This document shows positions 36,801 through 44,470 of a stretch of 64,000 nt of DNA, one piece after another. The notes below the pieces were generated by a model. It was not told the DNA's origin, ran no database searches, and was given only the letters and a program-made list of their open reading frames with translations. How positions within the stretch are numbered: position 1 is the first letter of the stretch; each line of letters starts with the position of its first letter. Both the position numbers and the translations under genes were made by a program. Source of the DNA: Phoronis australis (Eukaryota > Phoronida > Phoronidae); contig NMRA01000751.1 in the NCBI GenBank assembly GCA_002633005.1, positions 103,666-167,665 on the forward strand, given 5' to 3'.

Positions 36801-39800
36801 TTACTCTCGTAAAGAATTGGTAGCAGATAAACCCCATTTTGGACACCCTATTTTCGAAATCCTGGATAAAGCCCTGCCTTGTGAGCAGGTTGGATTCTAT
36901 TCCAGTGGTAGAGAACCATTTTCAATATGGAATTTTAGTCCGTTTATCACGATCCAGGCCTCTTTAACAAGTTTGTTTCTAAAAAATCCAACACACAAAC
37001 CTCCCAATTAGAATTACATCTAATAGAAAACACCCAATTGCCTGAATATGTTTGAATTAATGCAAATTTAATGCAAATTTAATGCATGTCAAAATCTAAA
37101 TTTGCCTGCACAACAACAACAATTTTAACATGATTGTACACATATCATTTGTCATGCAAACTAGTATTTTTAAGCAAGCATACACATTAGTTGCAGACGG
37201 TTCTTGAAATTCATTTGATATCCATGCAAAATAGTTAGATTCAGTTACACAAAATATGTAAAGTTACAACAATAATAATGTAAATGCGGTAAAATGTCAC
37301 CAATTTTGGACAAAAATAACCACCTAAATTGACCTCTCTTCCTTTTTGAACTTTGTTGGGAATACCATGTTGTGTTCCTTATTATTTGATGGCAGATATC
37401 TAATAGCACCTTAAATGATAAACTGTTATTTTGGTGCTAGTCATCATATATGAACAAATGAAAAAATCATATTTCACTAGTTCGCCAAATTGTGACCTAA
37501 ACTGATGAGATTTTACCGTAATCTGCTTAGTGTGATATAATTCAGGGAAGTGCCACTTTAAAACACATTTCATGCAATATAATGCAATCGAGGGTTTCAA
37601 CACAGCAAGCAACAAATTTTGCACCAACAATGGTGTCAAATTAAATGAATGCAGACAAAATGTTGATTACTTTTAAAAAATCAATGTTTTTGAAAGTGAT
37701 TTGGTCTATTGATGAACCCATTTAACTCATTTGCCTCTGCAATTAGCAATTATTTTAACAACTCAAGTAATAAATTTACATTACATGACACTCTAAGAAG
37801 GTGATAAAAACATCACTCCTTAAAGAAACACTACGTTTGTGAAACTATTGTTATATTACGCATCCATTCAAAAAGGAGTTTGAAAATTATAATCAAAATG
37901 AATGGCTTTCCTTAAATAAGCATCTATTGTAAATGAATGCCCTCAAAATTATTTAAGTACATGTACAAATTGAAAGGCATTGATTACTTTTCAATTGTTC
38001 TTTTCCTGTGTTCAAACAAGCCTTAAGACCAAAAATAACTGCAAACATTGAAGCTGAAATGAGAAACTTGAAATTACTCAGAGATGCAATTGAAACAACA
38101 GACATTTGTATATCAAACACATGCCTTCAAGTAGTAATATTGGATTTTTTCATAAAAATGTCCATTCGCACGAGAACATCTTGTTGTTCTTCCCATATTT
38201 GTAACATTATGAAAAATTAGCCTTTTTTAATTAGCAACACTGAGTAAATCGAGTTTCCCATAAAGTAACAGCTTGTCTGCAATGGCTAACTGGATCTTCA
38301 TTGACAAAGGGGCGCATTTATTGTACATCCTTTCTCCCCTCCATGTACAGGCCGGTAGACCAAAAGGGCATTAACAATGCTATTATGTCAACAATGCAGA
38401 TGAAGACAAGATACCTCAGTGATCTGAGAAGTTGCATGCGTACCTTTAGACTTTTCAAGTACGACTCTGTATGAACTGCAAGAAGGTCATTCTCTGTAGC
38501 TTCATCTGGCCGGACTATGTTACTGTCCGTGATCAGACCTGCATCTGATAACAGAAATGTGACAAGTTGTAAAGCCTCAGAGTGAGCCATATGCACTGTA
38601 CGAGTCAAAATGAAATGACTAGTGGATTCATAACAACCATGAAGGCTCCAGTAATTTGGCTGAGGTCTGAGTTGTCTTCATCCAAATCCATTTCGTAAAT
38701 TAAACTAAAAGTACACCAGGGAGCACATAATGTCCACAATCTTCATAAAGACTCAAATTTTTCATTGATAAGATGGTAACTTACGGCTGTGTAGTGACTA
38801 TTAGTTTTCGGGCAACTTCAAGCAGTGAAAAACAGACTTGAGCTTTGACCAAAAACCAGTCTGAGCTACAGATACATAGCTCTATAATGTGCATTCACTG
38901 AGGAACCATCTTCCCAGTTTGTTAGAGTCCTGGGATGTGTTACGTAGACGCAAGACATTCATGTGCAAAGCTAATGTGATCGCGCCCTTTGCTTGAAACA
39001 CATGGCAATATCTCGGAAAGACTTGCGTAATATCACTTTTTGCCAATGTCTTGAGCAGGGATATTCCTGATGAGGTTTGAACCTGTACCCTTTGGGCGCA
39101 CCTGATGATAAAAAGTGTGCCTTTCTTCAAAAAGTTGTACCCAGCAGACTTAGTGTGGTAACATACGAAATAGAAACCCAAGGGCAATCGAAGTAGGAAC
39201 AGAGTCATGTTCATGTAAAAGATGCATTTTTATTTAAAAATTCCACACAAAAAGGCTGTCAATAAATATTGATTAAGTAATTAGTAAGAATAGATCCATT
39301 TTAAGTTGCCCAAAATTTGTGCATTATGTACTTTTAAATCAATGATTTTTGCAGCCTGAGAGATGTGCGACGTAGTGGGTAAATATTGAATATGGGGTGA
39401 TTGTGCCATAATTCTTGACAAGCCTATTCCTCTAGAGACTTAATTTTCTAATCTGTTCCTATTTTTTATTAGACATTATTACCTGGCGAAAAAAATTTTG
39501 CCAAGTATGTTGCTCTTCCACTAAGTTTTTTTTTGTTTGTTCGCACGATACAGGTCGCAATTTTCGTCCGATCATCACGAAATTTACACATAACACGTAC
39601 TTCCGGAAGTACTGGAAGCCTATTGTTTTTCGTCAAAATCGGATCCAAGATGGCGGCTGTGGCGGCCATTTTGTTTTCATTTCAAGGTTCAAATGCTTCT
39701 GGAGGCTACAACTTTTTACGTAAAAGGCTAAGAATCGGCACAGTAAATGCACCGGAAGTTTTCTACAGTTATACCGGAAATTGTTTACTTCCGAATACAG

Positions 39801-41193
39801 ATGGCGGAAATTTCGGCGATCGCGCATGCGCACCTCGATTTTGGCCTAAAAACTTTTTCTCCTGTAGAGGGCGCATTATCCGACCAATTCCTTCGAATTT
39901 TTACAGGTATTAGTTTCTTATAACCTGCTGTTATACAAAGCCAAAAAACCGGAAGTTGCTTTCAAGATGGCGGATCTGGCGCATGTTGACCCATTTTCAG
40001 TTGTGCTAGAGTGTGATTTTAAACGGGAAGAGAAAAAGACGTGATTTTTTGCATGTGGATTCTTTGAAGTATAATCTTTCAAATGGCCAGTAACAATTTT
40101 TTTCTTAGACTTACCGTTTTTGAGTTATTTGACTTTGAATTTTTAAAAAAGAACGCAAAATTTCATTTTTTTCAAAAAATTCACGGAATTAGGCGATACC
40201 ATCAGTTTAGATAGAATTTTGAACGGGCTTTCAGAAGATGTTTTCCATTTTTCGCTAGGACGTCTACTTTTCGAGTTATTTGAGATTTTCTGATAACGCT
40301 GTTCCTTTGTTGAGCGCTCTTGCTGCATTGATGTTGGTTTATCTTCTAATGAACTAGACTGTAGCCTATTTCTTATTGATTTATGACATTTAAGTTCGTC
40401 ATATGAATGTTGTGATGTTGTTCATCATCGCCACCACCATCATCATATTCGTCATCATCGTCATCATTTTCATCATCATCCCCGTCGTCTTTTCCGTTAA
40501 TTTCGCCAAGTGTCGCTCAAGACTGTAGCCTTTTTCTTACTGATTTCGGACTTCTACGTTCGTCATGTGTATGTTATTATTACTTCTTTTGTTCATTCTC
40601 GCCACCATCGTTGTCATATTCGTCATCTTCGTCATCATCTTTATCATCATCTTTTTGGTTAATTTCGCCAAGGTTCGCTCCTCGGAGCGCTTTCATTTAA
40701 TTTTTTCTTTCCTAAAGCAACATGTAGTCTCAAAATCTTTTGTTCATAAAAAAAGTAAACGTAACTGGCACGCCTTTTTATCACAATATCGTCACCAAAA
40801 TCTTATTCGGCTGGTGGAATTCTGCCTGGCTTCTTTAGACACTCTGTATTATTTTCAATTGAACACAGTCATTTAGATGGAAGTATTATCAAGTCTTAAA
40901 TTAAAATTCTGCCACATTTAATCCTTGAATACACAGTCATGTTCTGTTGTGAGTTTGGTTGTATTAACAAAGGTGTAGTGATTGCATTCGCTTTAAAAAG
41001 CAACACGTATCTAAGCCAGACCTAATCGAATAGGAATATCTCACCTCTCAGAAATCCAAATACTTTTCCCCATTTTCCTGCATCAAACGGGTGTAACTTC
41101 TCTAAACCTAAAAACCCAATGTTATAATCCGGCGAGTAAACGATGGGCCATGTATCTTTGGGAACTTCTCTGTAGAGTCTTGAATTCTGAAAT
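18666..41193 (-). CDS. HDAC11: Histone deacetylase 11 (class IV HDAC / lysine defatty-acylase)
   Basis: HDAC11 is a Zn-dependent deacylase; vertebrate HDAC11 removes long-chain fatty acyl groups from lysine. Eight exons are read in transcript order: 41193-41045, 38544-38444, 31983-31867, 28454-28272, 26266-26170, 21842-21773, 19650-19542 and 18852-18666. All joins keep phase and give about 337 codons against 347 in human. Visible motifs are WPIVYSP and KLHPFDAGKWGKV at the N-terminus, the catalytic GGGFHHCSS, the Zn-ligand block DLDAHQGNGHERDF, NAGTDILEGD with the third Zn ligand, and TSGGYQ with the transition-state Tyr. All key residues are present. The first few residues (human MLHTTQ region) are on an exon I could not locate above 41193. 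The introns carry most of the window's transposons. Confidence 0.96.
19542..19650 (-). CDS. HDAC11: HDAC11 exon NAGTDILEGD
   Basis: The acceptor is attgcag and the donor is CAG|gtagaa. It encodes EFSPDAIVYNAGTDILEGD and CLSISPQ, with the third Zn-binding Asp. Confidence 0.95.
20351..21617 (-). mobile_element. Mariner transposon, full length, inactive
   Basis: TIRs TACGAGGGTCGTTCAATAAG lie at both ends with flanking TA. The length, 1267 bp including the TAs, is that of a complete mariner. On the minus strand the transposase is recognisable as METRAVIKYLGKK, VFWDSEGILMIDYLQR and FPAYFPDLALSDFYLFPHLK, but frameshifts and stops break it; in the last block a Y/F stretch replaces the usual YSPDLAPSD. 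It lies in an HDAC11 intron. Confidence 0.88.
21773..21842 (-). CDS. HDAC11: HDAC11 exon AIKRKIELEF
   Basis: The 70-nt exon encodes AIKRKIELEFYTEDREYLKL. I chose donor gtatgt over the later gtaatc because only this choice keeps phase with the next exon and the ungapped human alignment. Confidence 0.9.
22080..23501 (+). CDS. Penelope-like element RT plus GIY-YIG endonuclease (5'-truncated)
   Basis: An uninterrupted 473-codon frame. RT motif B-like GTAMGTRVAPTFANLFMG is at residues ~81-98. The catalytic motif C YIDDIF is at ~122-127, and SFLDVTV follows. After a linker with a CNKTRCKMC zinc-type cluster (~341-350) comes the GIY-YIG nuclease, IYLITCKKCSIQYVGQTQHN (~381-400), with R and E in RFRNHRF and REQYWI. 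Reverse transcription and target cleavage are its family roles. RT motifs 1-3 are missing, and the first ~28 codons are terminal-repeat sequence, so the first ATG is not a native start. It lies in an HDAC11 intron in opposite orientation to the host gene. Confidence 0.9.
   Translation: MKHIHLTEYKSVNKTTRMDQLKFEIFGGNIPQHEGIEACTKFLSQRNNPNVPTSFIRSLLEHVLTMNHFTFNNNHYLQILGTAMGTRVAPTFANLFMGNLENSFIKSCSEKPLLWLRYIDDIFMIWTHGPQKLDVFLENINKFHPTIKFTHDISQNKVSFLDVTVTLNNDKLETDLFCKETDKHQYLSYHSCHPFHCKKSLPYSLALRIRRICSEETSFNNRLKELKYYLIQRHFPLHLIHKQFDKVRSITRNESLRTKTKGNTTNRIPFITMFNPCLNGISHVFKKHLSTLHISPQMKNLFPHPPIISWRKCKNLKNYLVKANIDNIHQTDKPIGNTQCNKTRCKMCNFINDSTFFQSSQTNENFEIKHYSDCTTNNIIYLITCKKCSIQYVGQTQHNLQTRFRNHRFNIIHKNISDTVGNHFNSKNHNIQDLSVQIIEKLQHPSTPHRLKREQYWIDKLNTIEPHGLNIKT
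22101..22165 (+). repeat. Penelope 65-bp terminal inverted repeat, left
   Basis: It is matched at 65 of 65 positions or nearly so by the complement of 23623-23687. It forms the artificial start of the open frame. Confidence 0.85.
23623..23687 (-). repeat. Penelope 65-bp terminal inverted repeat, right
   Basis: It is the complement of the left copy. Just before it, GTTGATAAAGGA..TCCGAAAA (23607-23634) resembles a hammerhead ribozyme core (CUGAUGA, stem II, GAAA). Confidence 0.85.
23840..23876 (-). repeat. Second Penelope-type terminal motif, minus orientation
   Basis: The complement reads TTTGACAAAGGCTGTAGAAC then CCATAGCCAAAAAGGTTAAC. It is an inverted partner of 24989-25036. Confidence 0.55.
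24029..24350. repeat. Dispersed repeat family B, copy 1
   Basis: It shares GAACATATCCATGAAAA, CCAAGGGACACAAATCTTAC and a GCGCGCT/TTAACGGTRACC.. AAAGTGGAGTTG end with 43108-43735. Confidence 0.55.
24360..26169. other. HDAC11 intron, no further gene
   Basis: It is AT-rich. Apart from the terminal motif at 24989, no repeat boundary or coding sequence is recognised. Confidence 0.4.
24989..25036 (+). repeat. Second Penelope-type terminal motif, plus orientation
   Basis: TTTGACAAAGGCTGTAGAAC with CCATAGC and GTTAACTGGT matches the complement of 23840-23876. GGCT..AGCC can pair as a stem between TGACAAA and AAAA. Confidence 0.55.
26170..26266 (-). CDS. HDAC11: HDAC11 exon GNGHERDF
   Basis: The acceptor is ttttcag and the donor is AAAA|gtaagt. 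It encodes GNGHERDFMNDERVYILDVY and NRGIYPHDGFAK. Confidence 0.95.
26800..27805 (-). mobile_element. Pearl/DINE-like tandem-monomer element, minus orientation
   Basis: On the minus strand it begins with the hairpin head TGCGCCTACATTTTATGTGG GTGCA (27788-27812) and continues with monomers ending in CCCCTAGTGGC (complements of gccactagggggc at ~27630, 27240, 26940). It lies in an HDAC11 intron. Confidence 0.55.
28272..28454 (-). CDS. HDAC11: HDAC11 catalytic exon (HH and DLDAH), GC donor
   Basis: The 61 codons run from AGKLAVERGW to IVDLDAHQ, with the catalytic tandem His in GGGFHHCSS and the Asp/His Zn ligands in DLDAH. The donor reads CAG|gcaagt, a GC-AG intron with an otherwise perfect donor context. 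Confidence 0.95.
28570..28960 (-). repeat. Degraded tandem-monomer repeat
   Basis: Monomer phrases such as gccaaacttcc, gcacctggcaattttcataa and gaccactgggtggcgcagaa recur in the orientation of the 26.8-27.8 kb copy. Confidence 0.45.
29325..31460 (+). pseudogene. Degraded non-LTR retrotransposon (CR1/L2-type LINE), ORF1 and endonuclease
   Basis: The start MPPKNTPTSSRPQTRG at 29327 leads into a Glu/Lys-rich coiled-coil ORF1 with RRDNLIFHGIP (the ORF1 RRM-like core) and KIRYDKLIYEGSVYV. After stops comes an apurinic endonuclease remnant (GDLNARTANLIDFI, ~30550). Further on are WWDDELA-like and FWQIIKSSIRTSRM-like linker remnants (31110-31400). Many stops and frameshifts break it. It lies in an HDAC11 intron. 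Confidence 0.75.
31867..31983 (-). CDS. HDAC11: HDAC11 exon WSFNVAGITEVPPV
   Basis: The acceptor is tcttgcag and the donor is TTG|gtgagt. The 39 codons include ITEVPPVALLPN and RKVLRPFR, then HTGGTI at the entrance of the substrate pocket. Confidence 0.95.
31984..35170. other. HDAC11 intron, nothing recognised
   Basis: It is AT-rich sequence. A short imperfect duplication lies near 32400-32510 (CCTGGTCAACACCAGCA / CCTGGTTGATACCAGCA). No gene or clear element is seen. Confidence 0.4.
35180..35855 (+). pseudogene. Penelope-like GIY-YIG fragment split by a foldback element
   Basis: The translation shows a GIY-YIG type core (YEFTCGLCTLTYVAKTNGHL, then IREHLDTD, and VYEAIQITYKQPPLN after the insertion), characteristic of Penelope endonucleases. 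Stops are present upstream. A 305-bp insertion at 35428-35732 interrupts it. Confidence 0.65.
35428..35732. mobile_element. Foldback element with 6-bp target duplication
   Basis: Arms of ~120 bp (35428-35545 and 35610-35732) are near-complementary. The ends are CAAGGTACCTAAACTACAC and its complement. ATTATT at 35422-35427 is repeated at 35733-35738. Removing the element and one ATTATT leaves the host frame open through CDIIDSDSN. The arms contain repeated ACGGACTCA phrases. Confidence 0.85.
36455..36552 (+). repeat. tRNA-derived SINE, copy 3
   Basis: GGTTTGATTCCCAGTTGGGG (box B-like) is followed by GATTTTTCTGTGTGTATTTG. Confidence 0.6.
36680..36777 (+). repeat. tRNA-derived SINE, copy 4
   Basis: GAGCACTAGACCAGCAATCG precedes GGTTCAATTCCCAG and the GATTTTTCTGTGTTTATTTG tail. 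Confidence 0.6.
36795..38440. other. HDAC11 intron after the SINEs
   Basis: The + strand frame at 36790-36975 (FGHPIFEILDKALPCEQVGF) looks protein-like but is not recognised. The rest is AT-rich and unremarkable. Confidence 0.35.
38444..38544 (-). CDS. HDAC11: HDAC11 exon ITDSNIVRP to LKSLK
   Basis: The acceptor is gttatcag and the donor is AAG|gtacgc. It aligns without gaps to human residues around LSDSMLVEAREASEEDLLVVHT; the conserved VHT is here AVHTESYL. Confidence 0.92.
39040..39200 (-). repeat. Possible tRNA-derived SINE head
   Basis: The complement contains GGTGCGCCCAAAGGGTACAG and a box B-like GGTTCAAACCTC. There is no convincing box A. Confidence 0.3.
39500..40330. repeat. Repeat with clustered CCGGAAGT and AAGATGGCGG motifs
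   Basis: CCGGAAGT-type (ETS-like) sites lie near 39603, 39751 and 39950, and AAGATGGCGG or AGATGGCGG (YY1-like) near 39648, 39799 and 39964. Phrases such as cgtccgatcatcacgaaattt look like the 5' parts of tandem-monomer repeats. Confidence 0.45.
40357..40681. repeat. 164-bp tandem duplication with CAT/GTC microsatellite
   Basis: GACTGTAGCCT..TTCTTA at 40357 recurs at 40521. Each copy ends TTAATTTCGCCAAG-GTCGCTC and carries a CATCAT/CGTCAT microsatellite. Confidence 0.8.
41045..41193 (-). CDS. HDAC11: HDAC11 exon with WPIVYSP
   Basis: The exon reads SRLYREVPKDTWPIVYSP through GKWGKVFGFLR and has the donor AGAG|gtgaga. Two acceptors are possible, attccag (start 41193) or atttcag (start 41186). 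The open frame also runs upstream to an ATG at 41234, so a start inside this exon is not excluded. Confidence 0.9.
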
Positions 41194-41199
41194 CTGGAA

Positions 41200-43105
41200 T
41201 AGAAAACATGTACGTCTGTCCAATAATGTAGCAAAAACAGATTTCACAAGTTGCTTTAAATAACGATATCTTAATGTCAATTAAAAGAGTATACTGTGGC
41301 TTAAATCTAGAACAAAATAAATTTGTAATTTGATTTTCTTAGTGTTATATATTTTTGTTAAGTGTTGATTGTTAGCTTTTAGATTGAATCATTTGTGGTG
41401 TTATAATACCATATGTGTAACATGTACAGTATTCTCACATCTTGTGTAAATAGGTAAAGAATTACACTGCTCATGTATCTTAAGATGTATCTAAGTATGA
41501 AAACAATTTAGTTCTTTAACAAATCATATACGGTAGCGACACAAAGACGCATGCTGTCTGATAGAATGAATTGTGGGGTGCTGATTGTATGTGTACAAGA
41601 ATCAAGTGACTTGACTTCGGAATTTTTCAAAAGTTACCCTCATCTTGATCACAACTGTGAGTAGATTAAGTCATTTAAAACGCCCACCGAAAATATATTT
41701 TACAGCATGCGGTAAGCATTTACAGGAAATCTATGGAATTGGTAAGGATGAAAGAATTAGTGTGAAACGGCAACAAAAACAGGTGCACGCATGCTATCTG
41801 ATGTTTTACCACAAACAATGACCACCAACCTTGCTCCGCACAGGGTTGGTGGACATTTCCTCTACTTTAGTATTTATGTATTTATTAATAATTCATTTAT
41901 TCATTATTATTTATTAGTCCATCTATGTCATTAATATATATTCATATTCCATTAGTCTTTGATTCGACCATGCCAGAAAGTTTTTGGACTTCAATAAACT
42001 TGTTGCATTCAGTCAGATTCGTCTCCTATAAGCCCAAATTCACCGTAGGGTGGGCGTGGCAACAGTCCTGACACTTAACCAAAAAGTTACCGTGGTGACA
42101 AAACTGGACTCGCATATGCCAAACAATTTGATCTCAAAAGGGAAGGTGAGCAGACAGGAGGGTTCTGCTGGATTTTGTCACTGGTTGCCAAGGACAACTT
42201 TTGTTTTATTGACAAATGTTTGTCTGGATTACTGTACATGTGTTGTGGGGGGGGGAAGTGAACTACGCTTTCTCAGGAGTTTTTTTGTAAAAAGGACAGG
42301 AAAATTCTTAAGACAAAGCCAACATATATAGGATTCCCATGGGTGGAATAATTGCAATTTATTTTGGCACTCAAGAGTCAAATGGAGTCCTCACATCAGT
42401 AACACAACAGGTCGTAATGATTTTATTTATCAGCATTCCCTTACCCTTCTGAATGCCAACCATTAATACTCAGCTTTTGTTTTGGTTAATGGAATGGCAA
42501 ATGTCCCACCAGGTTCCCAGAAGTAGTCTCCATTCTCTTGATGAGGCTTTGGATTTGTCAGTATGTTATTAAAAAATTAGAGACCTCCTAAATGCAGAGC
42601 ATTCATTTGTGGATTCTAATGTGAGTTACGAAGAAAGATTACATGCAGTCATTGCCTACAGATATGCTACAGTACTAAAGATACTACCAACACCTTAGTG
42701 GCAAGATGTAATGCACCAGATTCCTTTGTGAATGATCTATCAGAATATAAAGTATTACACAAAAGGTTTTAGCAAATGACTTGCAATTTTTACAGAATAG
42801 AGTTTGAATGTATTTCACTCTCAAATAGAATCATTGCAAAGCCTGGGAATTGTGACAGTCAAATCTGGACCCTTGTTGAATTTGGTTTGTTAGGCTTAGT
42901 CCCTACAGACAAGCCATAAACTATTAGGCAATTACATTGCCTGGTGTTGAAGCCACAGTAGTCCAAAGGCATAGCATACCCCATGAAAAGTTAATGATTT
43001 CAAATTACATCAAATAAGATCAAATGAAGTCATATTGGTTGTATATATATATCCAGCGAGTTATAATTGACACATAAAATGACTCAGGACTGAAGACAAT
43101 TTAAC
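41200..43105. other. Region between HDAC11 and LIN37, unassigned
   Basis: It probably holds the HDAC11 first exon, which I could not identify. A + strand AATAAA at 41993 (cttcaataaacttg) has no gene attached. Confidence 0.35.
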
Positions 43106-43107
43106 AA

Positions 43108-43735
43108 TTTGAACATATCCATGAAAAACTGTAGTGTTTCACTCAAACTTTCCTCATTTTGAAGAAGTTACCGGACTACAATGCCAGTTCATGAACCAAG
43201 TCCAAGGGACACAAATCTTACAACTTCCTCCAGTTCCAAAATTGATAACTCACCATTTTTACATGCGCACACCAGGTGATATGATGCCATACCACCTGCT
43301 GCGTGCAGTTTTAAAAATGGCGAGTTACCGGTTTTGGGAACTGAACTAGGGACTGCTCGAAGAAAAAGTTTGATAACGGGAGTATTTGTTTGAGTTGGAA
43401 GGAATTAAATACATCGATGACTTTCTAAGGTGTCCCTCTATGGCTCTATGTGCAAAAGGTATTTATAAACAACGTGACTTTGATGTTTTAGTCAGTGTGA
43501 GGCATAATTCACGGAAAAGCTTCCAGCATACAAAGCTGCAATAGGAGCTTCACCGTCTCTACAGGATCAGCTAGAGACGGTGATCACTGTCTACTTGTTG
43601 GACGTGCCTGCCGCCATATAGGTCATAAACTCGGCTCAGCTCTTGTCATTTGACCTACGGTTATTGTGCGCGCTGAAAAGGTTAACGGTGACCATGGAAA
43701 AAGTGGAGTTGGAATGCTTTGCTGATTAAAAGCCA
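43108..43735. repeat. Dispersed repeat family B, copy 2
   Basis: It begins GAACATATCCATGAAAAACT, contains CCAAGTCCAAGGGACACAAA and ends near GGTTAACGGTGACC with AAAGTGGAGTTGGAAT, as in 24029-24350. A short hairpin TCACCGTCTCT/AGAGACGGTGA lies at 43550-43583. Confidence 0.55.
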
Positions 43736-43872
43736 TCTTAAGTCCTGTCCAATACGATATATGGTAAAGTGTAATCGATACATTTTACAATGCTAATTTT
43801 CACTCTAATGTGTCATTTTCTCAGTCATAGGCCCCTACTAGTACTAATCATAGACGTAGTCGTAGGCCCTAC

Positions 43873-43968
43873 ATTAATCCACAGGCGTCCTCAGCTTCTG
43901 ATCGTCCCCAATACATTACATGTAGTGTATTGGGGACGATCAGAAGCTGAGGACGCCTGTGCATTAAT
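43873..43968. repeat. 96-bp near-perfect palindrome upstream of LIN37
   Basis: The arms run ATTAATCCACAGGCGTCCTC to AATACATTAC and back. Mismatches are few, and the centre is around catg (43919-43922). Confidence 0.9.
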
Positions 43969-44189
43969 CAGACCAACGTAATTTTGGTAATTTAACTAGT
44001 TTAAAGCGGAATTTGCAGAAAATATTGCAACGCTCTGACTGCAATGTACGAATGTGATCATTGTGAGTGAGTCGAGCAGCATCAGGATCTAAAGCCAAAT
44101 ACACATGGACAAAATTTCAATATCCAAGTCCGTAAATGTACCTGTTTTCATTTTCATCCATTTCCTCATCACAGCGCTACCTATTATTC

Positions 44190-44405
44190 ATTGGCTGAAA
44201 TAAATTGACTTCGCCGGCTTCGCCAAGTCAAGACATCCAATTGGTCTGTTTGGCGGAAGTTGTCATCCTATAACTAATCAGATGTCTTAGCTGATTTACT
44301 CGCAAAACCGACGAAGTCCATCGAGTGTTGTTTCATCCGGGAAACTTGTGTTTTGGCGTAAACTTTGATTTGTTCTGTGTGGGATGGTTCACTTGCAGTT
44401 TTGAA
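44190..44405 (+). promoter_or_regulatory. LIN37 promoter with CCAAT, E2F-like and CHR-like motifs
   Basis: Upstream of the LIN37 ATG are an inverted CCAAT (ATTGG, 44190-44194), CCAATTGG (44237-44244), E2F-like sequences TTCGCCAA (44219-44226), TTTGGCGG (44249-44256) and TTTTGGCG (44351-44358), and a CHR core TTTGAA (44400-44405). These are the site types that DREAM/MuvB binds. The motifs are short and function is inferred. Confidence 0.45.
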
Positions 44406-44451
44406 CACGACTAGTTTTATTTCAGACCTGATTTGCGCTTTATGGTTTAAC

Positions 44452-44470
44452 ATGTCCGTTAAAAGACTTG
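44452..44470 (+). CDS. LIN37: LIN37 exon 1 (start)
   Basis: A 19-nt coding stretch encodes MSVKRL plus one base before G|gtaagt. It fits the two leading bases of exon 2. Confidence 0.8.

Noticed and set aside
40565-40876. 103-codon hydrophobic frame (runs of Ile/Val/Phe)
   Set aside because: It is a translation of the CAT/GTC microsatellite in a tandem duplication.
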